Positions 37,243-49,965 of a stretch of 64,000 nucleotides of DNA are shown one piece after another. The first letter of the stretch is position 1; each line of letters begins with the position of its first letter. Under the pieces are notes generated by a model that ran no database searches, was not told the DNA's origin, and saw only the letters and a program-made list of their open reading frames with translations. A program made the translations under genes and the position numbers. This stretch comes from Pomacea canaliculata (taxonomy: Eukaryota; Mollusca; Gastropoda; Architaenioglossa; Ampullariidae), in assembly GCF_003073045.1 (NCBI RefSeq), contig NC_037602.1, forward strand, positions 4,258,872 through 4,322,871. Direction: 5' to 3'.

Positions 37243-40200
37243 CTATTGCACGAGGCAACTGTTATGCATCTGACAACAACTGCACCGTTGATTAAGGGGT
37301 CGTGGTGGTATAAGATCAAGATCTTCATCATCAGGTTCAAGGTCAAGATCATAGCCATCTTTTATCAGCTGTTCAGTAATTTCCTTCTGAGCTGCTCGTG
37401 GCAAACGTGGCAGATCAAATTCATCTTCTTCACTAGAAAAAAAAAAAATCGTTTTATTAAGGAACTTCTAATATAGAATACATAAAGTAAATGAACTGAA
37501 TTTTAGAAAACAGATTGAGTACACAGTCATGGTGTCAAAAGACGAAACTATATAAATTGGTGTTCTTCATAAATCTCAATGATGAAATAAAAAATAAAAT
37601 GCTCTCTGCAACAAGGTAAGAACACAAACCTGGAGCCTACATACTGAACACAGAGACATGCAAACAAACTCTAAACTACAGTGTTTCCCTTCACCTTAGA
37701 GTGTAACATGAAAGCAATTAATCTGGGCATTAATTCTTGCCTTTCATCTGACATAATGGTGACTAATGGCTGCTGGTCTGGTGAGAAAGGTAAAACATCT
37801 TTGTCTTTCACCCTATTGGTACTTGCAGGAACTTGCAGTCTGCGAAAGCAGAAAAATATTCTGACAAACAAAATCCCCAGCTCAGGATTATTGGTTAACT
37901 TTAAACACATGATCCAAAATGAACCCCCTGTATCTTTTAAACTACAACAGATACAGCTACAAAATTTGACAGGGTTGTTCAGGGGTATGTAAACTATTTT
38001 TAGGTTGTAAATCTATTATAAAAATGTAATCAAAATGTACTGGAAGGGTAAAGAGATAAAAATGAAATTCAAAATAAAGTCATTGCATGCATTCACTAAT
38101 TTATTCAATATTATAACGAGTCTAAATCCCATTATTGAATATATAAGAAGTTAGAATTATAGTTATACAGCTATAAAAATGTTTGGTTCACATAATTTTT
38201 AAAAGCAATGTACAAGTCTTTTAACTTTAAGGTAGGCCCTTCAACCAAAGCTGATCATGTGTGCAAAATCATAAACTCAGGACAAACAATAACAGGATTA
38301 TTTATCACAGTTCTATAGATCATGTAAGAACAGCTACATTTCTGGATTGTAGTAGATTGAATAATTATAAACCATCTACGTTTCAAATAGGAGCACATCA
38401 CGACTAGAATGATGCAAACCATACAGTGAAGTCTACAGCAGGCAATTCGTTTAAAAATCACTTTCGGTCTGACAACAAGTGAATATGTTTGTTAAATAAT
38501 GCATGGCTTCTACACAAATGTGTAAAACCTAGCTATTGCCCAAAAGTTATATAAGGTCTTCTTTTATAGTGATATGTGACTACCTGCTTATGATAGCTAC
38601 AAAAAAATTAAGCTTTTGTCTGGTCTACCTGTGCTGCACAATGCATGGCTGGGAAATAAACCTAATCCTAATGTGCTATGGAATACATTTCTCAGATTAA
38701 AAAAACAGTTATTTGCAAAAACTGCAATTATGGTGGTTATGATTGATCTTTTCTGCAAGACCAATGTCATTTACCGAGGACAAGCTTGTGTCTTGAGAAA
38801 ACACTGTCCACATCGACAACCTTAAACAAATCTATGGCACAGGCCAGCATCATCAGCCATGCTGAAATTTTGTGGTGCAACTTCAATGGTACTCAGCTTT
38901 GAATGGCTGGTGAGAGGTGTCATCACAAGTAATTGCAAAGTTGTAAGTACTGATTTGTTCATCGAAAAACAAACTTTCCAAACTTTCTGAAATGCGAATG
39001 TTATTTTCAACATATTTTTTGTGTGAACGTGTGTCAAAGTTATTTTTTGAGAATTGTTCTCCTGAGCCCTAGAACAAAGATTATAAAAAATATACCCCCA
39101 CTCCAAAAAAAGCATAATCTTTTTATCTTATGTGATTCTCAATTCTTGATCCATATAATCGGTGCACTGCATGGAACTTTCCGGTCATATTATTTTTTGC
39201 TTAGTCAAAAATGGCTGCCATAGGAAAGCAAGCGAGTGTCTAAAGTAGTTGTTTTTGTCTTCAGTACACAGAACAATAAGTAAATCCCCAAAATAAAATA
39301 CAATGTACAACAGTGGGAATCCAATCTTTAATTTCATGTATTTTTCTCACAAAGAAATAAGAGGTATAATGTACCAAAAGACTGTTTGAAAACACCATAT
39401 TTTGGGGTGTTTTGTGCCTTTCCGTGTCCGCCACTAGGAAACTGCTAATAGGTCATACCTTTTTAAACATCATGACTAAGGAAGTAGTGATATCCCAATG
39501 TCTTATCTGATAAGCATCTGTACTTATGTATTTTTGATAGCCACAGACTAATTCACGAACAGCAAAAAGTTGTCTCAGTATACCTGCTTCTTGAAAGAAT
39601 GTTGCCCTTTTTGGGCTGTTGGTCAATTACTGTCTTTGATTTTCGTGCAAGGTCTCTTTGCCTTTCTGTGGAGTATAGAAAGAAATATTTCTGTAAAAGC
39701 ATGAAAAAATATCAGTAACTATTCTTGCTAAGCATTACATCACTGTATATAGAAGACTAATACAGTCGGACCTCGATAAGTCGACCTTCCCCAAGTCGAA
39801 AACCTCCCTATATCGAATTAACTGTTAGTTTCTGGCCAAATACCTGCGCCTATTATGCCATTTTCCCAAACTCAAAAACTCCGTAAGTCAAATTTTTTTT
39901 CAGGTCCCTTTCAGTTCGACTTAATGAGGTCCGACTGTATTATGTTAGAAATCTCCGTTTCCTACAAAAATTTAGATTACCCCATGACTGAAATCCTATT
40001 TTTGAATTTCTTGCACTTTAGAGGGCACTCACAAGGAATATGCTTTATCTTCTTTTATTTTGGCTTGCTTTTATTTTCTGAATGCACACAAAACAAAAAA
40101 ATAATAACAAATATGAGTGTGGCTTATGATGCTGGCTATGCAAAAATTTTAATGCAATATTTTCCCAAATTGTCTTTTGTCCATGACAGTATCAACCGAA

Positions 40201-41515
40201 GAGCATACAAAGATTTAGTTAAAACCATTAGGTGGTGCTTGTACGAACTTGTGTAAATGTATTTACATAAACCAACACACAAATGCACACACACAGAAAT
40301 GGACAGTTTAATGGGTTCCCTGTAGACAGATGTCAATTATCTTATCACAACCTTATCCTTATCTTGTCATCATTGTAATGTTCTAACAAGCCCTTGTTTT
40401 ATTGTTTTATTTATTTTTGTATCTGACCATACTTCATGAATATAATTTCCCACTGGGATTAATAAAGTTGGTCATTGTCACAGTCTTTTATCATTAACAA
40501 GAAAACAACACACCACACTGATAAATTATTATGAGATTTCCAAGAGATTAAAAGTATATGCAAATGAAAGCAAAGGCAAAATTAAAAAGATTGAATACAA
40601 TTTTAACTCACCAATTTTCTTTTGTAAATCTGAAGTTTTCTTTAGAGCCTTATATGATGCAGATTTTTTACTTGAATCATTTTGTATCTGCAAAAGGATC
40701 ATATCATATCAGACAAAAATGCAAATTGATAGTTTTAAATACTATAAAGAAGCAGGGTAATAATAATATTGTAGAATGGAGCAACATTCTGTGCTTGTAA
40801 ATGTGACATGTAAAATTTTTTAATGCATAAGGAAATAATTAGATCTTAAGGAGGTAAATTTTCATATTTGACAATTATATTTTATTATGACTGAAGGAAA
40901 AAAAAGCAGAGACCATAGAGGTTGCTAAGAGTTTAAAATAGATGCAATAGATGAAAACAAGAGTGAAGGATTAAAAGACAGGATCAAGAGATTTTGCAAT
41001 CTGGTTAAATGTTAATGCAAGGCTGGTATGTACAAAGTACATAAATTATCGACTAAAGTAAAATTATTATCTAAGTCCAGTACAATATTAGATATTTTAA
41101 CAACCAAGCTATTTTACATGGTCTCCGAATAAAATTCAACGGTAAGTTCACTGTTTTCAAATTTCGTTCTATCACTTATGTCTTTGTGCTTATAATAGCT
41201 CATTGATGAAAACTGAATCGCATCACGCAATAAAGAAATATAGCAAATGTTCGTTCTTCATCCGAGAACTTATAAGCAAGCGTTTCTCTGGTATAGAGAA
41301 TGAAATCCTCAAAATTACGATGTGAAACAAGCTCAGGGAAGTGTCATATGGCCTACACCGAGGAGTATCGTCGGTACAGTGTGTAATCAGTCAAACGGAA
41401 TCAGACTAAATACCGGCAGCTCATCAGCATGTGTGGAGGTAAACCGTGAGTTGTTAGTAATATTATGTGATCTCTGATCACTGTCGAATCCACTGTCCTC
41501 CATGTCACTATCCAT
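37243..41515 (-). CDS. FAM219A: FAM219A/FAM219B-like protein
   Basis: Conserved metazoan protein of unknown molecular function. Exons in gene order: 41515-41414, 40687-40612, 39665-39584, 37839-37741, 37432-37243; phases agree, giving about 182 residues (human FAM219A about 185). Family landmarks are ERQRDLARK with QQPKKGN (human KQRELARK, QQPKKNN), RLQVP (RLVVP), SDESEEDEFDL (DTDSDDDFDM), QLIKDGYDL and PDDEDLDLIPP. The C-terminus is Cys-rich, RCSCCQMHNSCLVQ (human TCMCCQ...HIQ). The start MDSDMEDSG is the first in-frame Met of an exon whose donor CCG|GTATTT fits the next acceptor in phase. The intron after 37741 appears to start with GC. The cluster of cysteines near the end suggests lipidation or metal binding, but this is not known. 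Confidence 0.94.
37437..37740 (-). other. Probable GC-AG intron in the FAM219 gene
   Basis: In gene sense the upstream exon must end GATGAAAG to join AG|T as Ser (SDESEEDEF, matching the family's acidic stretch). The next bases are GCAAGA, the classic minor donor AG|GCAAG. No GT in the neighbourhood restores phase. The acceptor TTTTTTCTAG is canonical. Confidence 0.8.
39763..39937. mobile_element. 175-bp MITE with 22-bp terminal inverted repeats
   Basis: The ends are CAGTCGGACCTCGATAAGTC and, reverse-complemented, CAGTCGGACCTCATTAAGTC (two mismatches over 22 bases), flanked by TA on both sides. TA duplication and CAG-starting repeats are typical of non-autonomous Tc1/mariner or pogo/Tigger elements. 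There is no coding capacity. It is inserted in the FAM219 intron between exons 40687-40612 and 39665-39584. Confidence 0.88.
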
Positions 41516-43206
41516 TGGACATTCACGTCCTGCGTCCACGGCCTCTCATCGTTTGTTCATCGCCTGTATTAAAGGAACTTCCTGTTGCATGTCTGCGCAG
41601 ACCGGATGTTATGAGTTGAAAGACGGGAACATCTGTCGTCTGCTATTTGCTTCGCGGTTTTAGGGAAGACTCAGTAATTTAAAAGTAGCAGTTAGAGTCT
41701 GATAACAAAAGGGAACTAGAACAAATGTTTAAAAAAGAAATTAATTGCAAGGGCAAAGCTGTTGGACGGACTGTTGAGTAGTACAAGTATTAAAAAGTAT
41801 AAGGGAGGTAACGTAAAATCTAATATATTGACCCTGAGTAGTGTCCCTTTGTATTTGTTAACCCGCCTGGGTGCAGTGAGATTCAGAGCAAAGTTCATTT
41901 GGTTTATTTAGCAAAATACGTTGCCACTACAAGACTTTGCTTTAAAGAAGCTTTAATTAGTGCGTTCTGATTGCTTCTTTATTGGATTTTTCATTAGTAT
42001 TATCAATAGAGATATAATTTACACACACGCAACATCCAGCTTTAATTAATTGTTCTCTGAAGCAGCATACTTAACCCAGCATTAATTAGCACGTTTTGAT
42101 TAGGGTCCTTTTACTCTGTTATATCTTAGCACATAATACCGAAAACACATGCATTCTATGGGACCCACATGTTTTCTATGCTTTTGATGTAAAAATATTT
42201 TATTTTCTTTGTAAAATATTTACCTTATTATATTCTTCAAGCTTTCACTAGGCACTGTTCTTCCTTGCACGAAGAAAACTATCAAGTGATTTGTTATTAT
42301 TATTTCTTTTTTATTGATCTTTAAGTCATTTTTAAGTAGATCAATACTGTACTATCATGGATGTGTATAGGGTTGATACAAGTTAGTACGTGCTACTATT
42401 GTCTGTTGTTTGTAAACAACTCGTTTACGAATGTAAAACAGAAAGCGTGAATGCGAAGTATGTGTGACTGGATACCAATTCAAGTTGAATGTAAATATGG
42501 CACCATTAAAAGTGGATAAAAGTATTTTGCTCCAAATCATGTTTTTGATTCTGTATTTTTCGTACGTGTTACATCTACGAGCAAATTTTTAATTCATCGC
42601 ATTTTGCTCATATTCTGTGGTTGTGTACCTTGTGAGAGCATTTTTAAAAAATCGGTGCTAAATAAACTACGTACCGTTATAAAGTTTAAGAAAACAGGTG
42701 GGGAAAAACTCCTCTGTATCTATAGATGGCGTAAGATGTTGTGTTATCTCCCTTAGATTAAACAAAAATAAAGCATTATAACCCATCATTGCTACTAAGC
42801 AGATAATTTTTTTTTATCCCCTTTTTAAGAATTATTATTAATTATGTTTCTCTCTAATCATTTCTTGATTCTCTCCTTTCCGAAATTTTCTTATTTTATT
42901 TTAAAATACTTATTCCGTAGCGCAAATATACCCCCCTATGCCAATGCTACCGGATGTAGGCAGGCAACCGACTGACGCCAATAATAAAATTTTTATGCAT
43001 ACTAGAAAATTGTGTAGAGCGCATCAAAAACTCATTTAAATTTAATTTCAGCTCTCTATCAGTCAGAGCCATAGTAAAAAAAATTAACGATTTCAATGGA
43101 CTCGAGCGTGCGATGGTTTCTAACAATCTCATTGCTGTAATTTCAGGAAGTGGAGCATATGTCAGAATCTGTTTACCACCGGAATCAGAGGCAATGTTCG
43201 TTCATC
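41516..43206. other. Intergenic region between FAM219 and the ionotropic receptor
   Basis: This holds the FAM219 promoter side and the receptor's 3' UTR. TTTATT at 42895-42900 is a sense AATAAA about 310 bases past the receptor stop. An imperfect duplication (CTTTAATTAGTGCGTTCTGATT and CATTAATTAGCACGTTTTGATT) lies near 41950 and 42080. No exon was recognised. Confidence 0.4.
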
Positions 43207-46200
43207 TCACAGAGCTCTTCGTCCTGCTGCATTTAGCTTCCTCTCAACCAAGAGAATTGCACATGCAAGAATCAATCCTCCTAAAGCAAAGTACAAGGGA
43301 CCCTGCACTGTCGTCATGGTTACGCTAGATGGAGAAGCTGCTCTCTTGCCCTCCGAACTTTCACTCTGCCACCAACGTTTCTGCAGGTAGATTAACACGC
43401 CTGCTTCATCTAGCTTCATTATTCTGTGTACAGAAGAATATGAATTCTAGTGTATAGCTTGGCATGTAATTATACTGTTTTAAAAAAATCAAATAATGAG
43501 AATTTACGACTGAAACTCTCACGCACGAGAAATGTTATATATTTTTCCTCTAGTTTTAACATGGAATCAGACATTTATAAAATGAACTGGGAATGAGAAA
43601 GTAAACGTTTAGCATATCCTTGTTCCTACAATGGTGTTTGCCACATTCACAAGCGAGAAAATTAATTATGGCGAAGGGTAGATGTGTACATAGGCCAGAA
43701 ACATTGAGAAAATATATTTAAAATATACTATTATCCATACTCTCGACATATATATTTTAAAATCATTCAAAACTAACGTTCATGTCATCTAGAAAGAAGG
43801 AAAGGAAGAAAGAAGAATCTGATGTAAAGAGAATAGCGATCTTCCTCTATGATTGTGCGGTGAGCCGGAACTCACATGTCCCCAATTTTTTGCTTGAGGC
43901 ATGAGTTTTTCTGGACGAACACATGAAAGGAGGACATGCCAGCCACGTAGAGCTGTAGAAATTTGATATCGCCCCTCGTAAAAGTTTCTTCGTTTCCCAT
44001 CGTGCTTTCGTCCCCGACAAATGCGTAGTGGCCTGCGAGAACCTTTTGTAGGTGGACATGCTGGTGAGGACTAAGGACGTCCGGGTCCTCTTTTTCAAAC
44101 GCTGTCAACTTCTTGTAAAGGGTTTGGAATGTGATGTTTTTTGATGTCTTGATCAGAAGGAAAATGCATACATGCATTATTTAAAGGAAATTGTCATATT
44201 TAGGACAGCCGTTATACAATTCCCGAGATTATAAAATTTAAGCTTAAAGTTAGTCCTTTGAGAAATTTAATATCAAGGAGTTTAAGCCTGATTTTAAGAA
44301 AACTTGCTATTACATTGCAGTAAACTTATGAGAAACATGATAATGAAAGGCAGGGCAATGTACCCGAAATTGGAAGCTCGTGATGGAGCCTCCAATTATC
44401 CCCCATCGGTAGTCATTCCGCGCGGCTAGCTCGTCAAGTGATGTGAAGGGAAGCGGAGCCGGTCCTGATACTAGTAGCGAGGTAAACTTGCTCGTGAATG
44501 ATGAGGTGAGCACAAGAACCATGAGACACCAGCATGCAACTAAGAAACGCGCCAGTCTGAACGTCCATCTGGTGGACATAGCTGAAGAATGAAAGTTTTA
44601 TATGAAAACTTTATTGAAGCTGCCAAGCTGGAAAATGATGAATGTTTATCAGCAGAAACAAACAGGTTTTCACAACACTCTTTCAATAGTACCCCCGGAT
44701 AGAAATTAAAAAAACGTAAATCTTTACATGAATATCTAACAGTCTGATCTTCGCAAAAGAATTGGCTGACATAGATGTTGCATAGTCACTATTAATTCCA
44801 CTGATTATTCGCACAGCAGACACCTGTGCAAAGGCACGGATACAAATACATATTTTACAGACACATATAGTTCCCACCTTTCTTACACACACATATACAC
44901 AGATGTGTGCATATTCACTATTCAGTTTCGTTTACCTTGATTGAAAAGCGATCCAAACAGAAACTGTGCGATTTCAAGAACAGACAGGTCTGCGGCACAA
45001 CCATTTAACCAGTTATATGAACGGTGCACAATGACGAAGATGAGGGTGTAAAATACAAACGTGCCGAGTGTGTAAACGTACACCTGCCGAGAAATAGATG
45101 TCAACATTTAATGATGGTGTTTGTTGGACAATGTGCTTTTGCATTGACAACCACCCGTTCTTTACAAAGAGTTTATGATAGGCAAGGAAACAACACTTGT
45201 TCCTTTATCATAGGATACAAAGATAACTTTTGATCATGTCATCTATGTGTTTGAATTCTGTCTGAGAAAAACTGATGCTGGGAGAAGGAAAAAGAAACGA
45301 GAGAAACGAAACTAAAGCTTACTTCCCAGGTAAATGGGGAAAGGTAGGCAATCCATCCATGATCGTGGGTGTCCTCTTGTCTGAAGAAAACACCTTCGGA
45401 AGTAGACTGAAAAGAGGAAGTCCAGTCCGTAATGTTCGCACGTTGTTCACTTGGGGAGAGTGGACCTATGGCCAGGTCGATTTCCTGCATGGAGAAAACA
45501 AAGTCCCGAGGCTCTCGCAAAGTTGTAGTAGTAACTAAAAACGACAAAAAAAACAAAACTATGTCAGTTGTCAAATTAACATAGCTTGAAAAATGTATGC
45601 TGGGAAAAAGCAAGACCGTTTGGTGTGTTTTATTCAGGAGTGAAACAGTATGGTCTGTTTAAATGTAGAGTGAGAATGTTAAATATGGAGGAAGAAGCGT
45701 GTGGCATAATATTGTAGATGCTTCTTGAACTAATGAATTTTAGGGGCAAGTTTGAAAGATTGTATTCTTAGCTGATGGCGAGTAACCTACGGGAGTGAGC
45801 TCCGTCAACTATGTTTTGCTGAAAGGGAAAATACGTGTTTACAAAGATTTTTGTTCTTATTCTGGAAACGGAAGGGATGTGAATATTTGCAGAAATACGA
45901 AACGCCTACTTAAAGTTCAGCGAGTTAGAAGGTCAAACAAGTAAGAAGCAGCAGACCCTTCAAAAAACCTGACAAAAGACAATAAGAACTCGTACCTTTC
46001 TTTCAAAAAGCCCCATAATTCCTGTCCAATGGTCATTTTTTATATCTCCCCAATCATTGTCTACGGGTAAAACCAGTTCGTAACTGAAAAACCAAAAAGG
46101 TTATTGAAAACACTGAGTAGGTGTTTGGAGACATATATGTATACATAATGATGGGTATAATGAAAGTACCGAGTAGCCGTTCAAGTTTGGTAGCAGATAA

Positions 46201-49087
46201 GACAAATTGACTGGTTCAATGTTGCTTTCTGCACTATTTTATAAGTAAAAGGGACTCTCCTATTGAATAATTTGTCATTCTACCTGTGAGAAAATAATCA
46301 CATTTGTTTAACAACAGTTTGTCTCATTAAGCCATTTATATAGCGTTTGGAAGCAGTTCTGAAGCGAGGAAGTAGTTTTGGGTACGATCTGTATAAAAAT
46401 TGAAATAATCAAAATAAACAAGCCAAAAAATGTTAGAGGCAGAATATAAAATACATTGGAAAAAAGTGCTAACCTGAAATTGAGTTTCTCTGAGAAAATG
46501 TCAAGGAGGTCAATACAATATCCGATATAGGTGTTGTTTCCTTGTCGAGTTTCTTTCTTGACAAGTGGAGACCACTGAAAGACCCACTAAAATTCTTTAT
46601 TATACACATATTACAATATATATATAGTCTGTACATATCTTGCAAATTTTAACAACGCATTTTCTCTTGTGAATATTTTAACAGGAATAAAACTGTAACT
46701 ACCTATAAATGTTTCTGGCAGCTTCATAGTTTGAAGGACCAGAATGAATGGTTGCGTTTTTTGCAAATATCGGATCATATAGGTGATATAAACCTAATCA
46801 GTAAATCTCAGCATCCAAAACCCATCCATTAATTAATCATCTGCTAGCAAAGTTCGCTATTCGCACCTGCGATCAACAAGCGCCGGTAACAGTGAACCAT
46901 GTACAAATACACAGGAGGACCTGTCTATTATACCAGGCATATGATTTCGTCTCACCACTGGTCTGTAGGTGTAATCCAGTAAATACCTACATGTGAGCGT
47001 GTGGAAGAACAAGACAGACACAATTTCTCTTGGGTTATTAACTGGAGTGGAAATAACACGTAGATGTCAGCCCATGCCTATACATAAGCCTATATCTGAT
47101 TATTTATCTGTAACCTTTATAATAATAAAACAGAAATTTTTGTCGCAACATAAGCCGTAAACAAACTGTCACCAAAATTATTCTCATGCAGGATTTGTTT
47201 CCCAATACCTCTTTTGTGCCAACTTTCAGTACAGCGCCATTCAGTCCATAATTTACATTGGGGTAGAGAGTATTAGTTGTTTTCGTAGAGATGTCAGGTG
47301 CGACAGAAGAAAATTGACGTCCTCCGGGTGTCCACAATAAAGTTTTGAGCATGCCGACAGTGGTCTGAAATCACAAGCACTCAAAATACCCTCACTGGAT
47401 GCATGTTAATGTTAAATACCTTCCGTACCTCTAATTATACTGTCTAATGTGGAACTATGACAAATTTTGCATCTGTTGAACTATTTTCATGTCGGCAAAT
47501 CAAGCGTGACTACCGTATATCTTCAAGATGTCAATTTTATCTCTTGGACATGCTTTGATTTCCATTTCACCATCGATTCTGAGACAGTTGTAAATATATT
47601 TTTAGAAAAAAAACTTACAAATGTGTGATGACAGCAAAAATGGTCGTGAACTTGAGGCTTTTAATGTATTACAAGTTTCTAATGTCACTTCAAAAAATTA
47701 TACCACGGATCTGACTTTAAAATGAGGTATAACTACAAGGCATATTTTTTAAAGGCTCTCTCTGATTAAATAATGGTCGTAGAAGCTTGTAATACAGTAA
47801 AATATTTCACGAACAATGAATTATTTACTATATGTAATAAACGAGGAATGTTGCCTTAACGGATGATTATGATTATTTTGTTTCTTACTAACCTCAGTAC
47901 TGGGCACAAACACCGCAAAATTGTTGATTTGAAGCTGTCTGATGTCGATGATGTCCAGGAGGTCAAAGTCAAGCAGACATAGCCAAAATGCCTCCCACAC
48001 GATGGATGAAAAAGGACCAATCAGATCAGGGATCTCTCGCATCTGCGGAGGAAAACAACACGTACTGATTTATTAGAACCACAAAGTCAAGTTCTTGTAA
48101 ACTCGAGAGTTTGCGCTGACATGCATTTAAAGATAACAAGCATGTCCTAATTCATGCAAGTACATGTTTTCAAACACGTTTTTCCTTAAATTCAGCATAA
48201 TTTCTCTTCTCACCACGTCCAGCGCAGTTTTCTGATGGTCTTTGGTGCCGAACAGAAGAAAGTGCTGTGAGATCAAGGACTTGGAGAGGACATCGTTGAA
48301 GAAAGCTGGAATTCTGCTGTATATGTTTAGTTTGGTAGGGTAGTATTCTTGGGTATGTTCCAAGAAGAGGTCCAGCATCTCATCTTGTTACACATAGAGA
48401 CAACACATATTGAGCTTACTTGAAAACAAAGGTTCGGGAAGAGTTCTGACGCGAGAAATACATTTAACAGACTAGGCCCTGCGTTTCTCCTCCTCCTCAT
48501 CATCATCATCTTCATCATCATCAATTAAAAATCATCATCAATCAACAATGAATCAATAATCATCAATTAGCAATAATCATCAATCATGATCACATCATTA
48601 TTATTATTATTTTTTTTTTTGCTTAAACAATGCTTGGAGCTTGAAAACATACTTTGGTCCGAGACCACCACAATCTCTTTCCATTGGAGAAGCTGAACAA
48701 TTTTCACCATGTACTCTGAAAAAAGATGAATTACTTTACAAATATACATTTATAAACGCCCATCGTTGAATGTTATAAAAAGATTTGATGTGTAGTAGCA
48801 TTTTCATTCAGTACTTTTTAGCTTTTATAGCTGAAACCCGAGTCATTTTTTAACTTAAAGCTTAGTCTCTGACATGATTTTTTTAAGCTAAACAATCTGA
48901 CGATCGATAAGGTCAAAGGACATCCTTACCGACTACCTCACTGCCTTCAGAGAAGAGGATCGGTTTTTCATTTTGCTTTCATAAACTTGTTATGTGCTCC
49001 AGGTATGTTTGAAACGTTAGAGCTGTTTGCTTCTTTGGTCAGGACGCACGTGATCACAGGAGTTATGACAAGGAGCAAACTTCCCAT
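43207..49087 (-). CDS. Ionotropic glutamate-receptor-like receptor (IR / delta-like)
   Basis: Ligand-gated cation channel of the iGluR superfamily, placed in the plasma membrane. Exons in gene order: 49087-48930, 48715-48653, 48383-48214, 48042-47893, 47364-47209, 46574-46474, 46083-45996, 45484-45323, 45083-44936, 44581-44364, 44147-43876, 43423-43207; about 633 residues. The N-terminus has a signal peptide (MGSLLLVITPVITCVLT) and a short ATD-like region. S1 carries YIGYCIDLLDI, WTGIMGLFE and EIDLAIGPLSPSEQR, whose Arg is the usual carboxylate binder. M1 is TFVFYTLIFVIV, M2 ends GSLFNQ, and M3 has TSSFTSKFTSLL in place of SYTANLAAFL. S2 carries IIGGSITSF and YAFVGDEST, and M4 is YFALGGLILACAILLV. 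Introns are GT-AG in phase, but exon 1 needs one base removed. A chemosensory or synaptic role is inference. Confidence 0.94.
48487..48523. repeat. (TCC)n(ATC)n triplet repeat
   Basis: CTC then CAT triplets just upstream of receptor exon 48383-48214 in gene direction, with more ATCATC fragments to about 48590. Confidence 0.8.
48930..49087 (-). CDS. Receptor first exon with signal peptide and apparent 1-base insertion
   Basis: ATG at 49087-49085 opens a hydrophobic leader followed by KEANSSNVSN, a run of N-glycosylation-type sites. The frame then meets TGA in AAAGCAAAATGAAAAACC. Dropping one A from the AAAA run gives KANEKPILFSEGSEVV, which joins the next exon in phase (G|AG, then YMVKIVQLL) and leaves 52 codons plus one base. 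The alternative is a different upstream first exon. Confidence 0.6.
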
Positions 49088-49876
49088 CTTTCATACAATT
49101 CTGTCTAAAACAGGATACTGAGCAGGGGAATACGACTGATGTAGATAGAAAACAACCAACCCTGACATGGCACCAAAGGGCGCTTTACAAATATCTCAAA
49201 CTAACCACAATGCTAGTGTCGTGTAATTTATAGGGCGTGCATAGAAAACACACAGGATGCTAAATGCTCAGACGAAATCGTAAAATTCAACTTCTAAAAG
49301 CGTTAAAAAAGTAAATTAATAAAATTCTTCCTCATTGTAAATCACAACATGTTTGCAACGCGCTTTCAGTAACTGAAATGTTTCACTTTTCATTGCCAAT
49401 TAGAATGTAAGAAGAAAAAAGAAGAGAAAGAGAGATACAAACCTCCAACGCTTGGTAAAGTGTAGGACGATGAAGGAAAGTGGACGAAGACGTTCAGTTT
49501 TGTGCTTAAATACTAAACATCCATCTGTGACTACATAATTTATTGTCGGGTTGTTTTCGTACAAAATGTTTGCGTGAAATGCACGGTGTATTTAAAGAAC
49601 ACTTACTTCACTGGTCTGGTAAATCACATGCACTTACACGTACAGGAAGCACACCTTTCACAAACACAGATGTCACATTTTTCACGGATAATGATTGCTA
49701 CTGTCTAACTTTAAAACATGGCTCTAACAAGTTTGCTGACGGAGAGTTCTTCAAGAAAATGCATTTGTGTTTGATGAGTTGTTACATTTTTGTTTGGTAG
49801 CTATACATAAAAATATGCTTATTTTTCTGCAGTTCAGCTTTAAACCATATATCTGCAAAGGGAATGAGTGTGGGAC

Positions 49877-49965
49877 ATTGGTGTCGTCAGTTTGGGGAGG
49901 CGGGGAAAGCACTGGCGTCCGAACTGAGAAGCGCGGTGGTTCGAGACCCAAGTTCCGGAGCAAAC
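49877..49965 (+). repeat. tRNA-derived SINE-like fragment
   Basis: GTGGTTCGAGACCC is a near-perfect Pol III box B, preceded by GCACTGGCGTCCGAACTGAG and an upstream TCAGTTTGGGG that could be a weakened box A. No cloverleaf can be closed, so it is a repeat and not a tRNA gene. Confidence 0.5.

Noticed and set aside
45485-45534. Longer 5' end for the receptor S1 exon (TTTLREPRDFVFSMQ)
   Set aside because: That acceptor breaks phase with the previous exon; the downstream acceptor ATGCAG|GAAATC gives GLFERK then EIDLAIG, as the family requires.
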